From: Microvirga brassicacearum
Lineage (GTDB): Bacteria > Pseudomonadota > Alphaproteobacteria > Rhizobiales > Beijerinckiaceae
NCBI RefSeq assembly: GCF_008757455.1
Contig: NZ_VCMV01000024.1
Coordinates: forward strand, 102,782 to 166,781
Direction: 5' to 3'
Length of the DNA: 64,000 bases
This document shows positions 17,330 to 26,221 of this stretch, in pieces. Each line of letters starts with the position of its first letter. Within the stretch, counting starts at the first letter, position 1. The notes under the pieces were generated by a model that ran no database searches, had not been told where the DNA came from, and saw only the letters and a program-made list of their open reading frames with translations. The position numbers and the translations under genes were made by a program.

Positions 17330-18298
17330 TCAGGGGAACAGATCGTACGGCAGGACGCCGATCTGGATGACGAAAAGCAGCCCGGCCAGCGTCACCATCG
17401 ACGCCAACGTCCCGATCAGCACGCAGGCGGAAGCGCGCTCGACCCCGACATTGTATTGCGTCGCGACCACGAAGATGTTCAAGGCCGGCGGCAATGCCGC
17501 CATGGTGATGGCCGCATAGGTCCAGACCGGTCCAAAATCACCGATCGCCGAGAGCACCAGCCAGATCAGCACCGGGTGGACGATCAGCTTGATGACCACC
17601 AGAGCCGGCACTCCCTCCGGGATGCGCCACAGCGGGCGCATCGCCACCGTCACGCCGAGGATGAACAAGGCGCAGGGAGCGGCGGCGCCGGAGAGCCACG
17701 TCACCATCTGGTCGGCGGCCTGCGGCAGGCTCAGATGGAAGTAGCTCGCCGAGATGCCGAGCATGGTGGCGACGTTGAACGGATGGGTCAGGATGCGCCA
17801 GAGGATTTTCCGCGCGGTCGCAGCCAGGCTCAGCTTCTCGACGCCCGCCACGGACATCAGGAGCGGCACGAGCGAGAACAAGAGCAGGTTGTCGAACACG
17901 AAAATGAGCACGACCGGCGCGCTGGCGCCGGCACCGAGGGCGCCCAGAACGAGCGGCGGACCCATATAGCCGACATTGGAATAGGAGCCCGCCACGCCCT
18001 GCATCACGGATTGAGGAAGGTCGGGCGTGTGCCGAAAGCCCGTGCCGAAAGCGAGGAGAAACGCCAGGAATGTTGAGACGGTCGTCGCGGCGATGAAGGG
18101 CCAGTTTGCCAATTGGTCGAGGGGTTTGTCCGCAATCAGGCGGAAGAACAGGCACGGCAGCGCGATATAGATCAGGAAAAACTGCATCCAGGCGAGACCG
18201 GCCTCGGGCTGGCGCACGACCCTGCCGCAAAAGAAACCGAGCCCGATCAGTCCGAAAAAGGGCGCAAGAAGGTTGAAAAGCCCGATCAGTTCGGACAT
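17330..18298 (-). CDS. AEC-family (auxin efflux carrier-like) transporter
   Basis: A 322-residue integral membrane protein with about ten helices arranged as two five-helix halves. The family feature GSYSNVGYMGPPLVLG (about residues 100-115) carries the conserved asparagine/proline crossing point, and the second-half counterpart is around MAALPPALNIFVVATQY (about residue 270). AEC members move small organic anions such as malonate, malate or auxin-like acids. I used ATG 18298 (MSELIGLFNLL), preceded by GGAG at the right distance. The 113-codon-longer open frame upstream is not protein-like. It converges on the UbiH-like gene, with 6 bases between the stops. Confidence 0.88.
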   Translation of the reverse strand: MSELIGLFNLLAPFFGLIGLGFFCGRVVRQPEAGLAWMQFFLIYIALPCLFFRLIADKPLDQLANWPFIAATTVSTFLAFLLAFGTGFRHTPDLPQSVMQGVAGSYSNVGYMGPPLVLGALGAGASAPVVLIFVFDNLLLFSLVPLLMSVAGVEKLSLAATARKILWRILTHPFNVATMLGISASYFHLSLPQAADQMVTWLSGAAAPCALFILGVTVAMRPLWRIPEGVPALVVIKLIVHPVLIWLVLSAIGDFGPVWTYAAITMAALPPALNIFVVATQYNVGVERASACVLIGTLASMVTLAGLLFVIQIGVLPYDLFP

Positions 18299-18500
18299 CG
18301 GGCGGCTCCGCGCGTCAGAATCACTGCGCTCCTTCTGGCCAAATTCCAGCCGGGTCACAATGCCGCCTCGCGCGTAGGCGCCAGACCGAATTCGCAGGCC
18401 TTCCGATTTCGTTAAGGGACCGGCGATAAAAATAGAAACCGTACGCCGGTTTGTGTTCGCCAGGCTGATACCCATATGCCGGCCGAGGAGTTCAGGACCA

Positions 18501-18830
18501 ATGAAGGCTAGTTCAGCGAGATTCGCGATCGGCCAAGTGGTGAAGCATCGGCTGTTTGCATTCCGGGGACTGATTTTCGATGTCGACCCGGAATTCGACA
18601 ATACTGAGGAATGGTGGCTCTCCATCCCGGAGAACATCAGGCCCGCGAAGGAACAGCCGTTCTATCACCTCTTCGCCGAAAACGCCGACACCGAATATGT
18701 TGCTTACGTGTCGGAGCAAAACCTGCTGCCCGACACCTCGGGCGAGCCGCTCCGCAACGGCCTGATCGGCGAGATGTTCGACCGGGACGAGAACGGCGCC
18801 TACAGGACGAAGCCCAGCTTCGCCAACTGA
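18501..18830 (+). CDS. hspQ: Heat shock protein HspQ
   Basis: A 109-residue cytosolic protein of the HspQ/YccV family, a hemimethylated-DNA-binding fold known in E. coli as a stress-induced factor that modulates Lon protease specificity. The family core is clear: FAIGQVVKHRLFAFRGLIFD, then a DVDPEF segment, WWLSIP, QPFYHLFAE and YVAYVSEQNLL. ATG 18501 is preceded by CAGGACCA, and the longer frame from 18453 adds an unlikely extension. It is monocistronic and followed by a strong terminator. Confidence 0.93.
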   Translation: MKASSARFAIGQVVKHRLFAFRGLIFDVDPEFDNTEEWWLSIPENIRPAKEQPFYHLFAENADTEYVAYVSEQNLLPDTSGEPLRNGLIGEMFDRDENGAYRTKPSFAN

Positions 18831-18851
18831 CGCGACCATAAGCATCGAAAC

Positions 18852-18884
18852 AAAAACGCCGGGCGATGAAGCCCGGCGTTTTTT
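18852..18884. terminator. Bidirectional rho-independent terminator
   Basis: Stem AACGCCGGGC / GCCCGGCGTT (10 bp, perfect) with a GATGAA-type loop, flanked by A-rich and T-rich runs. It ends hspQ on the plus strand and the ialB-like gene on the minus strand. Confidence 0.92.
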
Positions 18885-18907
18885 CGTTTGTTGGCTGTAG
18901 CTCGGGT

Positions 18908-19768
18908 TTACGGCTTCGGAGCCGGTGTGGCCGGGGCGGCCGGCGCAGCGGGGGCGGCCGGTGCGGCTGCACCCGGTGTCGCGGAGCCCGATCCGAGCTG
19001 CTTGCGGAGCTCTTCGCTGCGCTTCTCCAACTCTTCCTGCAACTTCTTCTGCTGCTCTTCGAGGACCTTGGGGTCGATCGCCGGGCCGTCGAAGGCCTTG
19101 GCGAAGCCTGCGACCGGAACCGCGAAGGTCACTTCGCGACCCGCCTGGTTCTGCACGCTGACATTCAGGCTGGCACCCTTCTTGAGGGCCGCGATGAAGT
19201 CATCCTTCACCTGCGACTCGGCGAAGCAGCCATTCGGGAAGCAGACGGCGTAACGGCCGGGGGTCGGCTGGCCCTGATCGACGGTGAACCGGATGCCGGG
19301 CTGCAGAAGCAGGCCGAGCGGCATCAGGAAGCGTACGATTTTTTGAGCCTGCTGGCCGCCCTTTACGTCGTAGAGGGCGACGGCGAGAACCGGCTGGCCC
19401 TGATCCGACACGAAATCGCGGGTCGTGTAGCAGATCTCGGCGTTGGTGCCCTGGTCCTTGCCGCAGACCTTGGTCCATTCCGGCTGCGAGGGCTCAGGCT
19501 TGACCTGCACGACCATGGGGCCGGTGCTCTGGGCCTGTTGGCCGGCAGGAGCCTGCGCGGGGGCAGCAGGAGCAGCAGGAGCAGCAGGAGCCGCGGGAGC
19601 AGGAGCGGCGGGTCTGGCCGGTGCGGGAGCTGCCGGGCGCTGCGCAGGGGCGGTCTGCGCCAGAACCGGCGAGGCCGCCAGCGTGAAGGCCAGAGCCGTG
19701 GCCAGGCCTCGGGTGCCCCCCAGGCTCGCGAGACGGGTCGCGAATGACATGTCGTAGATCCTCTTCAT
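18908..19768 (-). CDS. Invasion-associated locus B family protein
   Basis: A 286-residue secreted/periplasmic protein of the IalB family, named after a Bartonella factor but common in non-pathogenic Hyphomicrobiales. A signal peptide ends near ASPVLAQ. An alanine/proline-rich linker with repeated PAAPAAP follows, then the IalB domain (about residues 95-220: WTKVCGKDQGTNAEICYTT, LPLGLLLQPGIRF-like segment, CFPNGCFAE). Four cysteines are placed for two disulfides. A charged coiled-coil stretch (EEQQKKLQEELEKRSEELRK) and a second PAAPAAP tail close the protein. It may start at residue 7 (MSFATRL). The molecular function of IalB proteins is unsettled. Confidence 0.88.
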   Translation of the reverse strand: MKRIYDMSFATRLASLGGTRGLATALAFTLAASPVLAQTAPAQRPAAPAPARPAAPAPAAPAAPAAPAAPAQAPAGQQAQSTGPMVVQVKPEPSQPEWTKVCGKDQGTNAEICYTTRDFVSDQGQPVLAVALYDVKGGQQAQKIVRFLMPLGLLLQPGIRFTVDQGQPTPGRYAVCFPNGCFAESQVKDDFIAALKKGASLNVSVQNQAGREVTFAVPVAGFAKAFDGPAIDPKVLEEQQKKLQEELEKRSEELRKQLGSGSATPGAAAPAAPAAPAAPATPAPKP

Positions 19769-19897
19769 TAGGCTTTTGCTTTGGGCCGTATGACTCGGCG
19801 CGGTTTGTAACCTTCGAGAACGGTGAATCTTTGCGGATTAAGGCGAAGACATGACGTGTTGCGCTCCTTTAACCTTTCGCCAGTTAGGTTTCCAGTC

Positions 19898-21772
19898 ATG
19901 ACGGGCACTTTTCTTTACAGTATCCATGGGGGATTCCAGCGATCCGGCCAAGCCGTAGCCGCGGCTTGCAATCTGCCGGTTTTGCTGAAGAATCTGGTTG
20001 TGGCGAGCATTGCGATCGCCGCCATCGGTACGGCCCTGGCTGCCGAGCCGGCGCGTCATGGCATCGCCATGCATGGGGAACCCGCCCTCACCTCCGGCTC
20101 CGAGTCCCTTCCCTATGTGAACCCCGACGCACCCCGGGGCGGCCGAATCGTTCTCGCCCTCCACGGCACGTTCGACAGCCTCAATCCGCTTATCGTACTC
20201 GGCGTGGCCCCCGACGTGGTGCCGCGCTACGTTCTGCAAAGCCTGATGATCCGCTCGCTCGACGAGCCTTTCTCCGTCTACGGTCTCATCGCGCGCACCG
20301 TGGACATGCCGGAGGACCGCAGCGAGATCATCTTCAATCTCGACCCCCGCGCCCGGTTTTCGGACGGCCATCCCCTGACCGCCGCCGATGTCCGCTTTAC
20401 GTTCGAGGCGCTGAAACAAGACGGCAAGCCGTTCCACCGGTCCACCTTTGCGCAGGTGAAGGCGGTCGAGATCCTCGGTCCCCATCGGATTCGCTTCGAC
20501 CTCTCCGGCAGCGGCGATCGGGAATTGCCGCTGATCATCGCCACCATGCCGATCTTCGCCGCCCATGCGACCGATCCCGCCACGTTCGGCAATACCAGCC
20601 TGACCGCGCCCATCGGCTCCGGCCCTTACGTGCTCAGCGAGGTCAGGCCCGGGGAGCGCGTGGTGCTGACCCGCCGAGCGGATTACTGGGGCGAGGACCT
20701 CCCGATCACGCGGGGTCTCTATAATTTCCAAGAGATCCGATACGATTTCTATCGCGATGCCAACAGCTTGTTCGAAGCTTTTAAGGCCGGTCTTTATGAC
20801 TTCCGGCTTGAAGGCGATGCCAGCCGCTGGGCGACCGGCTACGATTTTCCGGCGGTGCGCGAGGGTCGTGTCGTGCGGGAGACACTGCCGATCCGCTCGC
20901 CGAAAGGCATGAGCGGTTTCGTGTTCAACACGCGCCGCGCGCCGTTCGAGGACGTTCGGGTCCGCGAGGCGCTGGGCTATCTGTTCGATTTTGGCTGGGT
21001 CAACCGCAACCTCTATTCCGGGCTTTTGACCCGCTCCGACAGCTATTTCGCGGGCTCGGATCTCTCATCCGCCGGTCGCCCTCCGACGCCGCAGGAGCGC
21101 GCATTGCTGGCGCCTTTTGCTGCGTCGCTGAATGCCGCCATTCTGGAGGGGAAATGGTCGCCCCCCGCCTCCGACGGCTCTGGCCGGGATCGCGGCTCGG
21201 CGCGGAAGGCGCTTGCCCTCTTGGCTGAGGCCGGCTGGGCGCTCGACGGAAACGTTCTCCGCAATCGGCAAACCGGGCAGCCCTTTGCTTTCGAGATGCT
21301 GGTCAATTCCCGCCAGCAGGAGCGGCTTGCTCTCAACTTTGCTGAATCGCTCAGACGAATCGGCATCCGGGCCAGGGTTCGCCTCGTGGATGACGTTCAG
21401 TACTGGCGCCGGTTGTCGCAGTTCGACTTCGACATGGTCCAATCGTCCTGGTCGGCCTCCCCGTCGCCGGGTAACGAGCAGCGCAATCGGTGGTCGGCAG
21501 CGGCCGCCGGCCGCCCGGGCTCGCTCAATTATGCGGGCGCCGCCTCCCCTGCGATCGACGGCATGATCGAAGCGCTCCTCAACGCTAAAGAGCGCGAGGA
21601 TTTCGTCGCCGCGGTTCGGGCCCTCGACCGCGCCCTGCTGTCGGGTTTCTACGTGGTGCCACTTTTTTACGTGGGGGATCAATGGCTTGCCCATGACAGC
21701 AAGCTCCTGCGGCCGGACAATATACCACTTCTCGGTACCACCATTGACCCGTGGTGGCGCGCCCGGAGCTAG
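19898..21772 (+). CDS. Family-5 ABC transporter substrate-binding protein (peptide/YejA-like), orphan
   Basis: About 624 residues. A hydrophobic signal segment (LVVASIAIAAIGTALAAE) precedes the mature start, EPARHGIAMHGEP. The family-5 binding fold shows PDAPRGGRIVLALHGTFDSLNPL, the FTFEALKQDGKPFHRSTFA region and GSGPYVLSEVRPGERVVLTR. Members deliver oligopeptides, murein peptides or microcin C-like compounds, and the length and PRGG start resemble YejA. No permease or ATPase gene is adjacent, so it must work with a transporter elsewhere. The start is uncertain: ATG 19898 with TTAGG upstream is chosen, and the frame is open to 19823. Confidence 0.85.
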   Translation: MTGTFLYSIHGGFQRSGQAVAAACNLPVLLKNLVVASIAIAAIGTALAAEPARHGIAMHGEPALTSGSESLPYVNPDAPRGGRIVLALHGTFDSLNPLIVLGVAPDVVPRYVLQSLMIRSLDEPFSVYGLIARTVDMPEDRSEIIFNLDPRARFSDGHPLTAADVRFTFEALKQDGKPFHRSTFAQVKAVEILGPHRIRFDLSGSGDRELPLIIATMPIFAAHATDPATFGNTSLTAPIGSGPYVLSEVRPGERVVLTRRADYWGEDLPITRGLYNFQEIRYDFYRDANSLFEAFKAGLYDFRLEGDASRWATGYDFPAVREGRVVRETLPIRSPKGMSGFVFNTRRAPFEDVRVREALGYLFDFGWVNRNLYSGLLTRSDSYFAGSDLSSAGRPPTPQERALLAPFAASLNAAILEGKWSPPASDGSGRDRGSARKALALLAEAGWALDGNVLRNRQTGQPFAFEMLVNSRQQERLALNFAESLRRIGIRARVRLVDDVQYWRRLSQFDFDMVQSSWSASPSPGNEQRNRWSAAAAGRPGSLNYAGAASPAIDGMIEALLNAKEREDFVAAVRALDRALLSGFYVVPLFYVGDQWLAHDSKLLRPDNIPLLGTTIDPWWRARS

Positions 21773-21887
21773 CTCCGTCGCCATTCATGTTGGGGTACCA
21801 TTCATTTCCGGGGTGAAACAAAGAGCGTGGCTGTGCGTTGGTGGAATTCAATCACCCCATCCGTATGTTGCACCGCAGGAAGAAGTC

Positions 21888-22235
21888 ATGACCGAATTGC
21901 CGAAAGTGCTGGTGATCGATAGCGGCCGGAGAGCTTCGGACAGCGCGCTCTCCACCGAGCTTGCCGAGATGGGTTTTGCGAGCGTGACCACCCCGTTCGA
22001 GGCGATCGACGACGTTCTGGCCATGATGCCGAGCCCGGTGGCGATCGTCCTGCAAATGTCCCGCCCCGGCGATGCCGGAGAACGCAGCCGCTTTCTGGCG
22101 CTCGCCGCGCGTCTTCGCAGCATCATGGGAGCAAACGGCATTCCGGTGATCCTCACCGGCGGCGTCAGCGGCGCCGCGACGATGCTGCAAAACCACCTCG
22201 GCGCCCGCGCGGTCCTGCATGAACCGTCGCTTTAG
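21888..22235 (+). CDS. Small receiver-like hypothetical protein
   Basis: A 115-residue protein preceded by a strong ribosome-binding site (AGGAAGAAG). The pattern KVLVIDSGRR, then a helix, VAIVLQMSRPGD, and IPVILTGGVSG resembles the strand order of response-regulator receiver domains. However, the expected acidic pair and phospho-aspartate are not convincingly in place (DSG and LQMSRPGD instead of DD and D), so it may be a non-phosphorylated pseudo-receiver. There is no output domain. Its stop codon overlaps the stop of mfd on the other strand (22232-22235). No family is recognised with certainty. Confidence 0.7.
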   Translation: MTELPKVLVIDSGRRASDSALSTELAEMGFASVTTPFEAIDDVLAMMPSPVAIVLQMSRPGDAGERSRFLALAARLRSIMGANGIPVILTGGVSGAATMLQNHLGARAVLHEPSL

Positions 22236-25200
22236 GCTGCCTTTTTCTCCGCGATCTGCACCAGTTCACGCAGGATGAATTTTGCTGTCCTGAGCCGCTC
22301 GTCCGGCGTTTCGACTTCGCGGATGAAGACGATCTTCATATCGGGCCGCACCTTCGCAAACGACGCCTGCTCCGTCACGTAGGAGACGAGGCCGGTTGGG
22401 TTGGCGAACGAATTGTCGCGGAACGACACGATGATGCCCTTCGGACCCCCATCCACCTTTTCGATATTGGCCCGACGGCACAGAACCTTGATGGCCATGA
22501 TCTTCAACAATTGATCGACTTCGGACGGCAACGGCCCGAACCGGTCGATCAATTCCGCGCCGAAGCTGTCGATCTCGCCGTCGGTCTCCAGCGTCGATAG
22601 GCGACGGTAAAGGCCGAGGCGGGTCTGGAGATCCGGCACGTAATGTTCGGGGATCATCACCGGAGCGCCAACCGAGATCGTCGGCGACCACTGGTCTTCC
22701 GTCGGCTCATCGACCCCGGCCTTGAGCTGGGCGACGGCCTCCTCCAGCATCTGCTGGTAGAGCTCGTATCCGACCTCCTTGATGTGGCCGGATTGCTCGT
22801 CGCCGAGCAGGTTGCCGGCGCCGCGAATGTCGAGATCGTGCGAGGCGAGCTGAAAGCCGGCGCCGAGCGTATCCAGGGTCTGCAGCACCTTCAAGCGGCG
22901 TTCCGCCTGCACGGTCAGCGGCTTCGTTGCCGAGACCGAGAACACCGCATAGGCGCGCGTTTTCGAGCGGCCGACACGACCGCGCAACTGGTAGAGCTGC
23001 GACAGGCCGAACATGTCGGCCCGGTGGACGATCAGCGTGTTGGCGGTCGGAATATCGAGGCCGGATTCGACGATCGTGGTCGAGAGCAGGATGTCGTATT
23101 TGCCCTCATAGAAGGCCGTCATCACATCCTCGAGCTGGCCTGCCGCCATCTGCCCGTGCGCAACCGCCACCTTGGCCTCCGGCACTTCCCTGTCGAGGAA
23201 GGACTTCACCTCCCCGAGATCGTCGAGGCGCGGCACCACGTAGAACGCCTGCCCGCCCCTGTAGCGCTCGCGCAGAAGCGCTTCGCGGACGAGCAGAGGA
23301 TCGAAGGGGGTGATAAAGGTGCGCACCGCCAGCCGGTCCACCGGCGGCGTGGTAATGAGGGACAATTCGCGCACGCCGGTCAGCGCCAGTTGCAGCGTGC
23401 GCGGTATCGGCGTCGCCGACAGCGTCAGCACGTGAACCTCAGCGCGCAATTCTTTCAGCCGCTCCTTGTGGCTGACGCCGAAATGCTGCTCCTCGTCGAC
23501 GACGATCAGGCCCAGGTCCTTGAAGGCGATCGCCTTGGCAAGCAGCGCGTGGGTGCCGACCACGATATCGATCCTGCCCTCCCTCAGCCCTTCCTTCACC
23601 TTCTTCATCTCGGCGGCGGGCACGAAGCGGGAAGCCTGCGCGATATTGAGCGGCAATCCGCGAAAGCGCTCGGTGAACGTCTTGAAATGTTGGCGCGACA
23701 GCAGCGTCGTCGGCACGACCACTGCCACCTGCTTGCCGTTCATCGCCGAGACGAAAGCAGCCCGGAGCGCGACCTCCGTCTTGCCAAAACCCACATCGCC
23801 GCAGACCAGACGGTCCATCGGGCGGCCGGAGCCCATATCGTCCAGCACCGCATCGATGGCGTTGAGCTGATCTTCCGTCTCGTCATAGGGAAAACGCGCG
23901 GCGAATTCGTCGTAGAGGCCGTCCGGCGGCGTGAGGCGCGGCGCCTCCTTCAGGATGCGCGCGGCTGCGATCTTCATGAGGGCGCCTGCCATCTCGCGGA
24001 TGCGCTGCTTCATGCGCGCTTTGCGCGACTGCCACGCGCCGCCCCCGAGCTTGTCGAGGTGAACCTCGGTTTCCTCGGAGCCGTAGCGGGTCAGGAGTTC
24101 GATGTTTTCGACGGGCAGGAACAGGCGGTCGCCGCCGGCGTAGTGAAGCTCGAGGCAGTCATGCGGGGCGCCCGCCGCCTCGATAGTCTGCAGGCCCTCG
24201 AAGCGACCGATGCCATGGTCCACGTGGACGACGAGGTCGCCCGGGGTGAGTGCCGCGACCTCGGTGAGGAAATCCTGCGGGCGCTTGGCCTTGCGCTTCT
24301 GCCGCACAAGGCGGTCGCCCAGGATGTCCTGTTCGCTGATAACCGCGAGATCGCCGACCTCGAAGCCGGATTCGAGGCTCCAGACGCCGACCGGCACCTC
24401 GTTGCGCGGATAAGCCATCGCCTGGTCGAATTTCGAGATCGGCTTGGTCTGGCGCAGATCATGGTCCTGCAGCACGTGGGTCAGGCGCTCGCGCGAGCCT
24501 TCCGACCATGCGCCGAGAACCACGCGCATCTTTTTCGCCTGCAGGTCGCGGATATGACGGATCGCGGCCTCGAAGACATTCGCGCTCTCATCGGCCCGTT
24601 CGGCGATGAAGTTGCGGCCGCGCCGGGCTTCGCAATCGATGATGATCCGGCCGCTCTGCTCCGGCACCGCGAACGGCGTCAGCCGTGCGAGCGTCAGGTC
24701 GCTCGTGCGCTTCGCCCATTCGTCGGGCGACAGGTAGAGCGCGTCGGCGGGGAGCGGACGGTACGGCGCAACGCCGGGTTGGTTCTGACCCATGGCCTCG
24801 CGCCGCGCGTCGTAATAATCCTTGACCTGCGCCAGTCGCTCACCCGCCGCATCGTCGACCATGCTGTCGAAGACCACCGGAATGTCCGGCACGTAGTCGA
24901 GCAGCGTATCCAGGCGGTCGTGGAACAGCGGCAGCCAATGCTCGTGGCCGGGATAGCGTCGTCCTTCGCTGATCGCCTCATAGAGCCGGTCGTCCCGCGT
25001 CGGCGCGCCGAACGCCGCCACATAGGTTTGGCGAAAGCGCTTGATGCTGTCCGTAGTGAGCTGCACCTCGCTCATGGGGACGAGATCGAGGGAGCGCAGG
25101 GTGCCGACGGTCCGCTGCGTCTCGGGATCGAACGAGCGGATCGATTCGAGCGCGTCGCCAAAAAAGTCGAGGCGGACGGGATTCGGCAAGCCGGCCGGAT

Positions 25201-25753
25201 AGAGATCGATGATGCCGCCGCGCGCCGCATATTCGCCGGTATCGCGCACAGTTCCGGTACGAACAAAGCCGTTCGTCTCGAGCCATTTCACCAAAAGCGT
25301 GGTGTCGACCACATTGCCGGGCGCCGCAGAGAACGTCTCGGCGGCAATCCGCGAGCGGGGCGGCACCCGCTGGACGAGCGCATTCACGGTGGTCGACAGG
25401 ATTCGGGGCTTGTCCTCAGAGGTCTTCGAGCGGGCAAGACGGGAAAGCGTCGTCATGCGCTGGGCCGTCACGGCGGTGTTCGGCGACACGCGGTCGTAGG
25501 GCTGGCAATCCCAGGCGGGGAATTGCAGCACCTCGACTTCCGGCGCGACGAAGCCAAGGCCGTTGATGAAATTCTGCTGCCGCTGGCCGTCGCGCGACAC
25601 GTGAACCAGAACGGCCGGCCCCTCGATCTTGCCCGACAGACCTCGCGCGAGATCCGCCACCGCGAGCACATCGAACCCGTCCGGTACGCTCGACAGCGTC
25701 AGGCTCTGGCCCTTCTTGAGGGCATCCAAGGCACGGATCAGGGGAGACTTCAT
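22232..25753 (-). CDS. mfd: Transcription-repair coupling factor Mfd
   Basis: A 1173-residue ATP-dependent DNA translocase that removes RNA polymerase stalled at lesions and recruits UvrA. The N-terminal UvrB-like module includes PAWDCQPYDRVSPN. The RNA-polymerase-interaction domain shows PGDLVVHVDHGIGRFEGL near residue 500. Walker A GDVGFGKTEVALRAAF lies near residue 655, DEEQHFGVSHKE near 750, and a TRG-containing RecG-like helicase region follows. The C-terminal autoinhibitory domain ends at EKKAA. Length is normal. It follows sdhE by 49 bases on the same strand, and together with divergent recG this is a conserved alphaproteobacterial arrangement. Confidence 0.98.
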   Translation of the reverse strand: MKSPLIRALDALKKGQSLTLSSVPDGFDVLAVADLARGLSGKIEGPAVLVHVSRDGQRQQNFINGLGFVAPEVEVLQFPAWDCQPYDRVSPNTAVTAQRMTTLSRLARSKTSEDKPRILSTTVNALVQRVPPRSRIAAETFSAAPGNVVDTTLLVKWLETNGFVRTGTVRDTGEYAARGGIIDLYPAGLPNPVRLDFFGDALESIRSFDPETQRTVGTLRSLDLVPMSEVQLTTDSIKRFRQTYVAAFGAPTRDDRLYEAISEGRRYPGHEHWLPLFHDRLDTLLDYVPDIPVVFDSMVDDAAGERLAQVKDYYDARREAMGQNQPGVAPYRPLPADALYLSPDEWAKRTSDLTLARLTPFAVPEQSGRIIIDCEARRGRNFIAERADESANVFEAAIRHIRDLQAKKMRVVLGAWSEGSRERLTHVLQDHDLRQTKPISKFDQAMAYPRNEVPVGVWSLESGFEVGDLAVISEQDILGDRLVRQKRKAKRPQDFLTEVAALTPGDLVVHVDHGIGRFEGLQTIEAAGAPHDCLELHYAGGDRLFLPVENIELLTRYGSEETEVHLDKLGGGAWQSRKARMKQRIREMAGALMKIAAARILKEAPRLTPPDGLYDEFAARFPYDETEDQLNAIDAVLDDMGSGRPMDRLVCGDVGFGKTEVALRAAFVSAMNGKQVAVVVPTTLLSRQHFKTFTERFRGLPLNIAQASRFVPAAEMKKVKEGLREGRIDIVVGTHALLAKAIAFKDLGLIVVDEEQHFGVSHKERLKELRAEVHVLTLSATPIPRTLQLALTGVRELSLITTPPVDRLAVRTFITPFDPLLVREALLRERYRGGQAFYVVPRLDDLGEVKSFLDREVPEAKVAVAHGQMAAGQLEDVMTAFYEGKYDILLSTTIVESGLDIPTANTLIVHRADMFGLSQLYQLRGRVGRSKTRAYAVFSVSATKPLTVQAERRLKVLQTLDTLGAGFQLASHDLDIRGAGNLLGDEQSGHIKEVGYELYQQMLEEAVAQLKAGVDEPTEDQWSPTISVGAPVMIPEHYVPDLQTRLGLYRRLSTLETDGEIDSFGAELIDRFGPLPSEVDQLLKIMAIKVLCRRANIEKVDGGPKGIIVSFRDNSFANPTGLVSYVTEQASFAKVRPDMKIVFIREVETPDERLRTAKFILRELVQIAEKKAA

Positions 25754-25802
25754 GACAATCGGTCGGATCTATTCTGTTCTAGGGAGGGGGCGCGCGTCGC
25801 CG

Positions 25803-26099
25803 TCAGGCGTGAATGGGCGACGTATGCGTGTGAAAGGCTTTCATGCGGCGAAAGAGCGGCGTGTCGTAATCGTTCGGCGTCTCCGCCTCGCCGGTGATCC
25901 AGGCGAAAAGGTCCCGGTCGACGGCATCGATCAGGCGCTCGAATTCCGCAAGATCGGCCTCCGTCAGGGAGCCGATCTCCGCATCGGCGAACCGCCCCAT
26001 GATCAGGTCCATCTCGCGCATGCCACGGTGCCAGGCGCGATAGAGGATCTGCTTGCGGCGGACGTCGAGGTCGGCGCTGGTGCGGGTCGTTCCGCTCAT
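25803..26099 (-). CDS. sdhE: FAD assembly factor SdhE
   Basis: A 98-residue protein that promotes covalent flavinylation of succinate dehydrogenase SdhA (SDHAF2/Sdh5 family, DUF339). The motif RRKQILYRAWHRGMREMD contains the family RGMxExD signature near residues 25-30, and EFERLIDAVDRDLFAWITG follows. ATG 26099 gives the expected small size. The longer open frame to 26474 crosses into recG sequence on the other strand and is not used. It lies between divergent recG and downstream mfd. Confidence 0.93.
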   Translation of the reverse strand: MSGTTRTSADLDVRRKQILYRAWHRGMREMDLIMGRFADAEIGSLTEADLAEFERLIDAVDRDLFAWITGEAETPNDYDTPLFRRMKAFHTHTSPIHA

Positions 26100-26221
26100 G
26101 ACAGGGCTCCGGGGAAGAGGGCGTCGCCTTGAGGCGGCATTGCGGCTATATAACCGCCCACGCTCATCTTGCCACCCGTTTGCGAACCGATCGCTCAAGT
26201 GCAGACCGATTACCCTCTCAA

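Noticed and set aside
25754-25802. SOS box (GTTC-N7-GTTC) before mfd
   Set aside because: Only a single GTTC-like half is present. No supported LexA site.
22643-25897. 1084-codon open frame on the plus strand opposite mfd
   Set aside because: A shadow of high-GC codon usage. The minus strand carries an unambiguous Mfd.
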